64,000 bases of DNA from contig NZ_SDWW01000002.1 of assembly GCF_004168625.1 (NCBI RefSeq), positions 62,001 to 126,000 on the forward strand. The letters are read 5' to 3'. Positions 57,836-64,000 of the stretch are shown here, one piece after another. This stretch comes from Pengzhenrongella frigida (GTDB lineage Bacteria; Actinomycetota; Actinomycetes; Actinomycetales; Cellulomonadaceae). How positions within the stretch are numbered: position 1 is the first letter of the stretch; the number at the start of each line of letters is the position of its first letter. The position numbers were made by a program, and so were the translations under genes. The notes beneath the pieces are model-generated. The model searched no databases and was not told where the DNA came from. It was given only the letters and a program-made list of their open reading frames with translations.

Positions 57836-58518
57836 GCACCGCAGTGGGCTCCCCGCGGATGGCCACCACGACCATTGGGCCTGCTCTTCCCCAGGTCAAC
57901 CTGCTGCCGCCGGAGGTACGCGCCGCGCGTGGCCTCCGGCGGATCAAAGGGTGGCTGGGCCTCGGTCTACTGGTCACCGTGCTGCTGTGCGGGGGGGCCT
58001 ATGCCTTCGCGCTATTCTCCGCCGGCCAGGCAGCCGACGAGCTCGTCCTCGCCCAGGCCGAGACCACCCGGCTCCAGGCGGAGCAAGCCAAGTACGCCGA
58101 GGTGCCTCAGGTTCTCGGCGCGCTCGCCAGCAGCAAGGCCGTTCGGCTTGAGGGGATGTCGACAGAGGTCGACTGGAAGGCTCACCTCGACGCGATCACA
58201 GCCGTGCTTCCTGCCGACGTGGGCATCGAGACCTTCGCGATGAGTGGTGCCACGCCGACGACGGCCGCGTCAATGCCCTCCAACCCGCTGCAGGTTCCAA
58301 ACGTGGGACTGATCTCCTTCACGGGATCGTCTGGCACCTTGCCCGACACCGCCGCGTGGGTGGACGCCCTCAACTCCATCCCCGGGTTCGCCGATGCATG
58401 GGTCTCGAGCGCCATGATCGGTGAGCTCGACGGGAGGACGGTCTACACCACCTCGTCCACCGTGCAGTTCACCGTGGCCGCCTACACCAACCGGTTCGCC
58501 GTCGAAGGGAGCGAGTGA
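57832..58518 (+). CDS. pilN: Type IV pilus assembly protein PilN
   Basis: Bitopic membrane protein of the alignment complex. 228 residues: a cytoplasmic N terminus with the PilM-binding motif QVNLLPPEVRAAR (the general form is I/V-N-L-L-P), one helix around residues 43-65 (GLGLLVTVLLCGGAYAFAL), a coiled-coil stretch, and an extracellular ferredoxin-like domain. Overlaps pilM upstream and pilO downstream by 4 bases. Confidence 0.85.
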   Translation: MSTAVGSPRMATTTIGPALPQVNLLPPEVRAARGLRRIKGWLGLGLLVTVLLCGGAYAFALFSAGQAADELVLAQAETTRLQAEQAKYAEVPQVLGALASSKAVRLEGMSTEVDWKAHLDAITAVLPADVGIETFAMSGATPTTAASMPSNPLQVPNVGLISFTGSSGTLPDTAAWVDALNSIPGFADAWVSSAMIGELDGRTVYTTSSTVQFTVAAYTNRFAVEGSE

Positions 58519-59207
58519 CCATGCGGTATGCAAAGAAGAGCACATGGATCGGCGGGACCGTGTTTCTCGCGCTCGTGATCGCCGTCGCAGCCTGGTTCCT
58601 GGCGATCTCGCCCACGTTCACGACCGCCGCGGACTCCCGCGCGACAACTGTGTCGACGGAGCAGCAAAACTCCCTGCTCGTGCAGCAGCTCACCGGACTC
58701 AAGGCGGACTTCGAGAAGCTGCCCGAGTACAAGGCGGAGCTCGCGACGCTGCGCACCCAGATTCCGGTGGATGCCGGGCTCGCGGTCTACCTGCGCGAGC
58801 TCAACGCGATCGCCGAGACGCACTCGGTCACGATCACCGCCCTCACGCCGTCGCCGCCGCTCGCCTTCACCCCGGTCGCACCACTCGCCGCTGTGGTGGC
58901 CGGACCGACCGACGGCACGGAGACCGACCCGGCTGTCGACGCCGTCGTGGCTGCGCCGACCGCCTCGAGCGGCCTGGTCCAGAGTCCGTATGCCATGACC
59001 GTCGTCGGCTCTCGTGCGAACGCGCTCGCATTCCTCGCCGACCTGCAGAAGGGAACCCCTCGCCTGTTCCTCGTGACGGCGCTGACCGGGACCGGACAGA
59101 AGGTCGGCGCAGCCAGCGGTGGACGTCCCGCGACGGTCGACGGTGACGTGGAGCTCGTCATCACCGGAACGGCGTACGTGTTGCCGGACCTGTTGGCGGT
59201 CAAGTAG
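58515..59207 (+). CDS. pilO: Type IV pilus assembly protein PilO
   Basis: Partner of PilN. 230 residues: one N-terminal helix (about 11-31, [19 protein letters not shown]), a coiled coil ([30 protein letters not shown] in shortened form) and a C-terminal domain interrupted by an Ala/Pro/Asp-rich insert near residues 115-150. GTG at 58515 overlaps the pilN stop; ATG at 58521 is an alternative. A strong terminator follows, and there is no pilP or pilQ, as expected for a single-membrane cell. Confidence 0.82.
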   Translation: MTMRYAKKSTWIGGTVFLALVIAVAAWFLAISPTFTTAADSRATTVSTEQQNSLLVQQLTGLKADFEKLPEYKAELATLRTQIPVDAGLAVYLRELNAIAETHSVTITALTPSPPLAFTPVAPLAAVVAGPTDGTETDPAVDAVVAAPTASSGLVQSPYAMTVVGSRANALAFLADLQKGTPRLFLVTALTGTGQKVGAASGGRPATVDGDVELVITGTAYVLPDLLAVK

Positions 59208-59228
59208 GCGACCAAGCACCCACGCCAA

Positions 59229-59274
59229 GCGACGGCGCGGCGCCCGGTCCCCGGACCCGGCGCCGCGCCGTCGC
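59229..59274 (+). terminator. Strong hairpin between pilO and aroC
   Basis: 16-base perfect GC-rich arms (59229-59244 and 59259-59274), extended inside by five more pairs after one mismatch. Ends the pilMNO transcript 22 bases after its last stop and separates it from aroC. No T-tract. Confidence 0.8.
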
Positions 59275-59295
59275 TGGTCATGGAAGGATCGACCC

Positions 59296-60489
59296 ATGTT
59301 GCGTTGGTTGACTTCAGGTGAGTCGCACGGTCAGGCCCTGGTTGGGATCCTCGAGGGGCTGCCGGCGGGAGTCGAGATCACGACCCGGGACGTCCAGGAC
59401 GCGCTCGCGCGCCGTCGCCTCGGCTACGGCCGGGGGGCGCGGATGGCCTTCGAGCAGGATCTGGTGCGGATCCTGGGCGGGGTGCGCCTGGGGCTGACCC
59501 AGGGCGGCCCCATCGCGATCGAGATCGCCAACACCGAGTGGCCGAAGTGGGTCGACGTGATGTCGTCGGACCCCGTGGACGACCCCGCCCTGCTCAACCG
59601 TGCGCGCAACGCGCCGTTGACCCGACCGCGTCCCGGACACGCGGACCTCGTCGGTATGCGCAAGTACGCCTTCGACGATGCCCGGCCGGTGCTTGAGCGT
59701 GCCTCGGCGCGGGAGACCGCCACTCGGGTCGCCCTGGGCACGGTCGCCGCCCGCTTCCTCGAGCAGGCCGCTGGCATCCGCCTGGTCTCGCACGTCGTGG
59801 CGATCGGGCCGGTCGCGGTGCCCGACGGCACGGCGCTGCCTCTGCCCGACGACGGCGTCTTCCTCGACGCCGACCCGGTGCGGTGCGCCGACCCGGCGAC
59901 GTCGGCCGCGATGGTCGCCGAGATCGACGACTGCCACGCCGCGGGGGACACCCTCGGTGGTGTGGTCGAGGTTCTGGCCTACGGCCTGCCGTCCGGCCTG
60001 GGCAGCTACGTGCACGCCGACCGGCGGCTGGACGCTCAGCTCGCTGGCGCACTGATGGGGATCCAGGCCATCAAGGGGGTCGAGGTCGGCGACGGCTTCC
60101 GCACAGCGACCCGACGCGGGTCCGCGGCGCACGACGAGATGGAGCGTGACGCCGACTCCGGGGTCATCCGGCGCCGGTCGAACCGCGCGGGGGGGATCGA
60201 GGGGGGGATGTCCAACGGTGAGACCCTTCGTGTCCGCGCCGCGATGAAGCCGATCTCGACCGTGCCGCATGCGCTAGCGACGATCGACACCGCCAGCGGC
60301 GAGCCGGCCAAGGCCCAGCACCAGCGCTCCGACGTGTGCGCCGTCCCGCCGGCCGCTGTGGTCGCCGAGGCGATGGTCGCGCTTGTGCTCGCGCAGGCGC
60401 TCGTGGAGAAATTCGGTGGTGACTCGGTCGGGGAGGTCGCGCGGAACGTGCGGGCATATCTTGCGGCGGTGCCCGAGCTGCAGCGGTAG
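59296..60489 (+). CDS. aroC: Chorismate synthase
   Basis: Final step of the shikimate pathway: 5-enolpyruvylshikimate 3-phosphate to chorismate, with reduced FMN. 397 residues; [63 protein letters not shown], and [18 protein letters not shown] are the canonical segments. The ATG at 59296 has GGAAGGA upstream; upstream open frame lies in pilO and the hairpin. Isolated among pilus genes; aroK/aroB presumably lie beyond the window or elsewhere. Confidence 0.96.
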   Translation: MLRWLTSGESHGQALVGILEGLPAGVEITTRDVQDALARRRLGYGRGARMAFEQDLVRILGGVRLGLTQGGPIAIEIANTEWPKWVDVMSSDPVDDPALLNRARNAPLTRPRPGHADLVGMRKYAFDDARPVLERASARETATRVALGTVAARFLEQAAGIRLVSHVVAIGPVAVPDGTALPLPDDGVFLDADPVRCADPATSAAMVAEIDDCHAAGDTLGGVVEVLAYGLPSGLGSYVHADRRLDAQLAGALMGIQAIKGVEVGDGFRTATRRGSAAHDEMERDADSGVIRRRSNRAGGIEGGMSNGETLRVRAAMKPISTVPHALATIDTASGEPAKAQHQRSDVCAVPPAAVVAEAMVALVLAQALVEKFGGDSVGEVARNVRAYLAAVPELQR

Positions 60490-60560
60490 GCGTCTTGGGG
60501 GTACGTGGGATTTGGCGACTACGCCGGATGGGTGGCGGTGGCCAGCACTTTCTCGCGGTC

Positions 60561-60587
60561 CTCAAGTGTGGGGGAACAGCGCCGATG
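60561..60587 (+). promoter_or_regulatory. Sigma-28 (FliA)-like promoter before pilA
   Basis: CTCA (60561-60564), context CCTCAAGT, 16 bases, GCCGATG (60581-60587). Best overall match to the FliA consensus in the locus. Lies 80 bases before the first pilA gene. Confidence 0.65.
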
Positions 60588-60666
60588 TACAGGTTGACCG
60601 GTTCCGACTGGTCGCTCACATCGAAAATCACCTCTTCCTCCGCTCGACCCCTGACGGGAGCATCAC

Positions 60667-61110
60667 ATGATCGCTCGCATTCGTAAGTCCCTCGATGAGA
60701 AGGAAAAGGGCTTCACCCTCATCGAGCTCCTCGTTGTCATGATCATCATCGGCATCCTTGCCGCCATCGCTATCCCGGTGTTCCTCAACCAGCGGGCCAA
60801 GGCGCGGGACACTGCGACGAAGGCTGACATCTCGACGATCGGCAAGGAACTCGCCACCTACTGGGTCGATGGCGTCGGCGCGCCCACGGTTACTCAGGGC
60901 GCCATTGGCTCCGACGTCACCGCCGCAGGCGCGACGATTCGAGTGAGCTCCGGAACTGATGTCACGGACTCGGCCATCACGTCTGTGACAGCGGCTTCGA
61001 ATGCCTGGTGCGTTCAGGCGACCAACGCCGAAGGTAGCGCCACGAACACCTGGAGCTACTCCGCCGCCAAGGGGCTCCTTGCCGGTCCGTGCGTCGGCAG
61101 CTCCAACTGA
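60667..61110 (+). CDS. pilA: Type IV pilin, first tandem copy
   Basis: Major pilin candidate. 147 residues: a 15-residue leader ending KEKG, cleaved before FTLIELLVVMIIIGILAA (mature Phe1, Glu5), then the assembly helix, a soluble head, and two Cys (WCVQ and GPC) framing a C-terminal D-region with a disulfide loop. Good Shine-Dalgarno (GGGAG) and an upstream sigma-28-like promoter. A prepilin peptidase must act on it but is not in the window. The neighbouring copy differs mainly in the head domain. Confidence 0.93.
   Translation: MIARIRKSLDEKEKGFTLIELLVVMIIIGILAAIAIPVFLNQRAKARDTATKADISTIGKELATYWVDGVGAPTVTQGAIGSDVTAAGATIRVSSGTDVTDSAITSVTAASNAWCVQATNAEGSATNTWSYSAAKGLLAGPCVGSSN
60685..60758 (+). 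repeat. 74-bp identity shared by the two pilA genes (copy 1)
   Basis: 60685-60758 is identical base for base to 61201-61274, coding for the leader end, cleavage site and first half of the pilin helix. Similarity continues beyond with scattered changes. It marks a tandem gene duplication and a site where the two genes can recombine. Confidence 0.9.
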
Positions 61111-61182
61111 CCTGAGTTCGTTGTCTGCCGTTGGCAACTGCGAACGGTGTCGATCTTCGCCTGACCAGAACGGGAGTTCTCC

Positions 61183-61653
61183 ATGATTGATCGCATTCGC
61201 AAGTCCCTCGATGAGAAGGAAAAGGGCTTCACCCTCATCGAGCTCCTCGTTGTCATGATCATCATCGGCATCCTCGCCGCTATTGCCATCCCGGTGTTCC
61301 TCAACCAGCGGGCCAAGGCCCGCGACACCTCGACCAAGGCCGACCTTTCGACTATCGGCAAGGAGATCGCCACCTACTGGGTCGACGGCACAGTCGTCCC
61401 GACCGTCGTGCAGGCCGGTGGTGCAGCCGGTGCGGACGTCACAGCTGCAGGCGCCACGATCCGCGTGAGCACTGGCACCAAGGTCACGACCCCTGGTGCC
61501 ACCGGCATCCTCACCTCCAGCTCGTGGTGCGTTGAGGCGACCAACGCCGACGGCAGCGCGACCAAGCTGTGGAGCTACTCGGCCGACAAGGGCCTGCGCC
61601 CCGGCGGTTGCTCGGCGACGGGCGTGGCAGGTACCGGCCCGACGAACATGTGA
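61183..61653 (+). CDS. pilA: Type IV pilin, second tandem copy
   Basis: 156-residue prepilin with the same 15-residue leader, FTLIELLVV cleavage site and helix as its neighbour; the heads diverge (TVVPTVVQAGGAAGADVTAAGATIRV against GVGAPTVTQGAIGSDVTAAGATIRV, given here in part) and the second has a longer C terminus after its last Cys (GCSATGVAGTGPTNM). Two Cys frame the D-region. Its own Shine-Dalgarno (CGGGAG) precedes it, with 72 bases between the genes and no sigma-28-like element, so it is probably cotranscribed with the first copy. Confidence 0.92.
   Translation: MIDRIRKSLDEKEKGFTLIELLVVMIIIGILAAIAIPVFLNQRAKARDTSTKADLSTIGKEIATYWVDGTVVPTVVQAGGAAGADVTAAGATIRVSTGTKVTTPGATGILTSSSWCVEATNADGSATKLWSYSADKGLRPGGCSATGVAGTGPTNM
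61201..61274 (+). repeat. 74-bp identity shared by the two pilA genes (copy 2)
   Basis: Second copy of the identical segment described at 60685-60758, 516 bases downstream in direct orientation. Confidence 0.9.
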
Positions 61654-61668
61654 CCTCATTGAAGTGCA

Positions 61669-61706
61669 GCTCGGTGGCACGGCGTCGAGGCGCCGTGCCA
61701 CCGAGC
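61669..61706 (+). terminator. Hairpin after the second pilA gene
   Basis: Perfect 16-base arms (61669-61684, 61691-61706) around TCGAGG, 15 bases after the pilA stop and 38 before the next pilin gene. It would end most pilA transcripts and let a fraction continue into the minor-pilin genes, a simple way to keep the minor pilins scarce. Confidence 0.75.
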
Positions 61707-61743
61707 TCGTCGGATTTCACCAAGCTTTGAGGATGGGGGAGGC

Positions 61744-63507
61744 ATGGAACCGAAGATCGTAGCGAGTAGTCGACGTGACGACTCGGGGTTCACCCTCGTG
61801 GAGCTCATGGTGGCGATGATGGTGATCACCGCTGTACTGCTGCTTCTCATGGCCGTCCAGACCTCCGCGCTCGTCACGACCGTCCAGGCGCGCCAACGAA
61901 CCGAGGGCAGCGCCGTGGCCAACGGTGTGATGGAAGAGCTTCGGGCCCTTCCATACCTGGTGTTGAGCAAGGGGCTGAAGTCGGCGCCGGTTGGCGACCC
62001 GAATGTCAACACCGGCAACCTCGTGCTAGCAGGCGGCGTCACTGAGCCGCTTGTGACGGATAGCGGGCAGGCGGTTACCTACCCCCCGCTGTCCGGAGCA
62101 GGCGGGACGAACAAGACCATCGTTCCTGACCCCGCAAGCCCTGGCCGCGTCTTTACAACCCGAACCTACGTGTCGCGCTCGACCCAGACTGCCTCGAACG
62201 TTCTGACCCTGACCGTGATCACCACCTGGACCCGCGTCGGCAACGGCGCCGCCGGGTCGGTGGTGATGCGCTCCGAGGCGTACGCCCCTAGTGGCGGCTG
62301 CGGAGACATGGCGAACCAACCCTTTCTCGGGGCATGTCAGGCGCTGCTTGCCAGCAATGGTGGCTCGAACGGTCCGGCGGTCTACTTCACTGGCGCGACT
62401 CCATTCGGTTCACCGGCGGTTCCCGGGATCGTGCCGGTGCTGCCCGGCTCCACGGTGGTCTCGGCGAGCATGGTTGTGGCGAAGTCGGGGGTAGGGATCA
62501 CCTCGCAGCAGTCGTCAGCCATCACCTCCACGGTGACGCACGCCAGATCGCTTGCTGAGGACTCCACCGGCACGCTCGCCTCTTCCGGGGACGTTCCGGC
62601 GGCCGTCAACACGTCCTCGAACGATGTCGGGTCAACCGGCGCGGCCCCAGCCAACCCGCCTGACGTCGTGGTCAGCGGCTCTGTCTCCCCGGTGCCGGTG
62701 ACGTCGATCCCCTCGGGGCCCTGGGCGCTCTCGTTGGCGGCCGGGTCCGGAGTGAGTGGCGTGGCCAAGGCATCTACCGTCGCCTCGTGTGCCGCGGGGA
62801 TTCCTGCTGCTCAGCCATGCGGCGCGGTCACCACATCTGGGGGAGCAGCGTCGTCGGCGGCCCTCATCGTTGCCGGCACGACGAACTTTCCGATCGCGAC
62901 GTTCGCCACAGGCACGTCGAGCGCGTTCGGCGGACGCTTCACTACCACGCCCGGGACGGTCTCCGTCGGCTGCACGGCCCTAACCGGTGCAGGGTGCATC
63001 TCGGCGGGTGCCCAGCGGACCCTCGGTGCCTCGACCTTTGCGGCGGGGCCGTGGACCAGCCCGTCGGCGCCGACCTCGCTTGTGCAGTTGGCTGGCGGCT
63101 ACACCGACTCGGTTCGGGTCGAGCGTGGCGTCTCGCAGCTCGCCACCACCGCGACCATGACGCGCACAGGCACCCTGACCTACTGGAATGGCACCGCACT
63201 CCAGTCGGTCACGATCACCCCCTCGCTCTCGGCCAACTACACGACGGCGGGTGTCTCGTGGACGGCCGGGGCTTTCACCGTGGCGGCCGTCTCGACGATC
63301 TCCATCACCCCCGCCGGAGCCCTGCCGTTGAGTCCCGACGCGGCTTGCGCTACGAGCCCTTGCTCGATCGACGCGAACGCCGGGTCGATCACCATCGCGA
63401 CCACCTACACCCTCACCGAGGGCGCCACAGTCTCGGCCTTTGTCGCGACGACCGTGCTGGGTGACTCCCATGCGGACGCGGCGTACAAGGCGGCTCCCGT
63501 TGCCTAG
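61744..63507 (+). CDS. Very large PilV-like minor pilin
   Basis: 587 residues, about three times a normal minor pilin. It has a prepilin leader of 15 residues (ending DDSG), cleavage before FTLVELMVAMMVITAVLLLL with Glu5, and the PilV-type helix continuation QRTEGSAVANGVMEELRALPY. The remaining 500 residues are Ser/Thr/Ala/Val-rich and beta-like, with four local Cys pairs (C-x11-C, C-x9-C, C-x7-C, C-x4-C). It looks like a pilus-tip adhesin, but I recognise no binding domain. Preceded by GGGGGAGG; sits between pilA and a PilW-like gene. Confidence 0.8.
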   Translation: MEPKIVASSRRDDSGFTLVELMVAMMVITAVLLLLMAVQTSALVTTVQARQRTEGSAVANGVMEELRALPYLVLSKGLKSAPVGDPNVNTGNLVLAGGVTEPLVTDSGQAVTYPPLSGAGGTNKTIVPDPASPGRVFTTRTYVSRSTQTASNVLTLTVITTWTRVGNGAAGSVVMRSEAYAPSGGCGDMANQPFLGACQALLASNGGSNGPAVYFTGATPFGSPAVPGIVPVLPGSTVVSASMVVAKSGVGITSQQSSAITSTVTHARSLAEDSTGTLASSGDVPAAVNTSSNDVGSTGAAPANPPDVVVSGSVSPVPVTSIPSGPWALSLAAGSGVSGVAKASTVASCAAGIPAAQPCGAVTTSGGAASSAALIVAGTTNFPIATFATGTSSAFGGRFTTTPGTVSVGCTALTGAGCISAGAQRTLGASTFAAGPWTSPSAPTSLVQLAGGYTDSVRVERGVSQLATTATMTRTGTLTYWNGTALQSVTITPSLSANYTTAGVSWTAGAFTVAAVSTISITPAGALPLSPDAACATSPCSIDANAGSITIATTYTLTEGATVSAFVATTVLGDSHADAAYKAAPVA

Positions 63508-64000
63508 CAGGTCGAGCGCGCGCCGGGCGCGGGCCGAGCGCACGCCCGGCGCTCCCGAGAGTGGATGGACGCTGATCGAGCTGATCGTCTCAATGACGAT
63601 CTTCATCGGATTGTTGGCGATCGTGTTCTCGATACTGCTGTCGATCAGCCTGCAGACCAAGGACAACCTCGCGCGCACCCGCGCAAACGATGAGGTGCGG
63701 CTCGGGCTGATGCAGATCGACCGTCAGGTCCGCTCTGGCAATGTCATCTCTGACCCCGCCGCCGAGACCATCGCCGCGTCCGGTGTGGATCCCTTCTACT
63801 CCCTGCGCGTCTACACGCAGACGGACGGCGTGTACCAGTGTGTGCAGTGGCGAGTGCTGTTCCCGGTGGGGTCGGCATTCGGCGCTCTGGAGTACCGCTC
63901 GTGGGAGCCGAACTGGGCTTCGACCGGGGTTGTTCAACCGTGGCGCGTTGTGGCCCACAACGTGGTCAAGCCGGCGCCCGGCCCGTTCGTCGCGGCCGAC
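63500..64000 (+). CDS. PilW-like minor pilin, cut by the window end
   Basis: An uninterrupted frame to the window end, with no stop seen. A basic leader (RSSARRARAERTPGAPESG) is followed by WTLIELIVSMTIFIGLLAI, so the cleavage would be Gly-Trp instead of the usual Gly-Phe, with Glu at mature position 5 kept. After the helix comes KDNLARTRANDEVRLGLMQIDRQVRS, typical of PilW/PilX-type minor pilins. Start: a TTG at 63500 overlaps the previous stop by 8 bases; an ATG at 63470 in the same frame would add ten residues. At least 167 residues are present. Confidence 0.75.
   Translation, partial: MPSRSSARRARAERTPGAPESGWTLIELIVSMTIFIGLLAIVFSILLSISLQTKDNLARTRANDEVRLGLMQIDRQVRSGNVISDPAAETIAASGVDPFYSLRVYTQTDGVYQCVQWRVLFPVGSAFGALEYRSWEPNWASTGVVQPWRVVAHNVVKPAPGPFVAAD

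Noticed and set aside
51783-63507. Recently acquired genomic island carrying the pilus genes
   Set aside because: No integrase, tRNA boundary, direct repeats or clear base-composition shift; start codon usage and overlaps resemble the backbone.

Overview
The window reads as chromosomal DNA of a high-GC Gram-positive actinobacterium. The base composition is strongly GC-biased, GTG and TTG starts are common, and the genes include phosphatidylinositol lipid synthesis (pgsA-patA-pimA), an SsgA-family cell-division regulator, PdxS/PdxT vitamin B6 synthesis and a UPF/DUF948-alaS-ruvX-mltG-aroE block. The order thrS, HIT, pgsA, acyltransferase, pimA, pdxS, pdxT, yebC, ruvCAB, yajC, secDF, apt, rel, ppi, MBL, hisS, aspS, rarA, alaS, ruvX, mltG, aroE follows the well-known actinobacterial backbone (as in the Mycobacterium tuberculosis Rv2614c to Rv2552c region). 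My best guess is a Cellulomonadaceae-like member of the Micrococcales; this is inference, not proven by the window.

Layout. 1-1600: a GNAT gene, an apparently gene-free stretch and a minus-strand tRNA Gly-Cys-Val array ending in an intrinsic terminator. 1.7-4.6 kb: pabB/pabC (folate), an SsgA-family gene and tRNA-Val(CAC). 4.8-11 kb: thrS and the PI/PIM lipid operon. 11-16.7 kb: pdxS, a Nudix gene, pdxT, yebC, ruvC, ruvA, ruvB. 16.8-23.5 kb: yajC-secD-secF, apt, a tandem palindromic repeat, and the (p)ppGpp enzyme rel. 23.5-29.9 kb: an AbiEi-like gene, DUF349 and cyclophilin genes, an MBL hydrolase and hisS. 29.9-41 kb: accessory genes (GMC oxidoreductase, P-type ATPase, FMN reductase/flavin monooxygenase pair, MMPL transporter) around aspS, with two unrelated short tandem repeats. 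41-51.7 kb: rarA, a GAF-GGDEF-EAL protein, rpsD, DUF948, alaS, ruvX, mltG, aroE.

51.7-64 kb holds the most interesting part: a monoderm-style type IV pilus (T4P) locus (pilB, pilT, pilC, pilM, pilN, pilO, two tandem pilA genes, a very large PilV-like minor pilin and a PilW-like minor pilin cut by the window end). It is interleaved with the chorismate pathway: aroE lies before it and aroC between pilO and pilA. Upstream of pilT, pilM and pilA there are near-identical sequences of the form CCTCAAG-N13/14-(G/T)(T/C)CGAT(A/G), which match sigma-28/FliA promoters, with weaker versions before pilB and before a small single-helix gene that resembles a pilin lacking its processing site. PilB carries an N-terminal MshEN-type domain (a known c-di-GMP-binding fold). 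Together these suggest pili expressed under the flagellar/motility sigma factor and tuned by c-di-GMP.

Other recurrent themes are a likely leaderless-transcription pattern (a TANNNT-like hexamer 6-8 nt before the start codon in several genes), a LexA-box-like site before ruvAB, and an inverted-repeat operator candidate before the SsgA-family gene.
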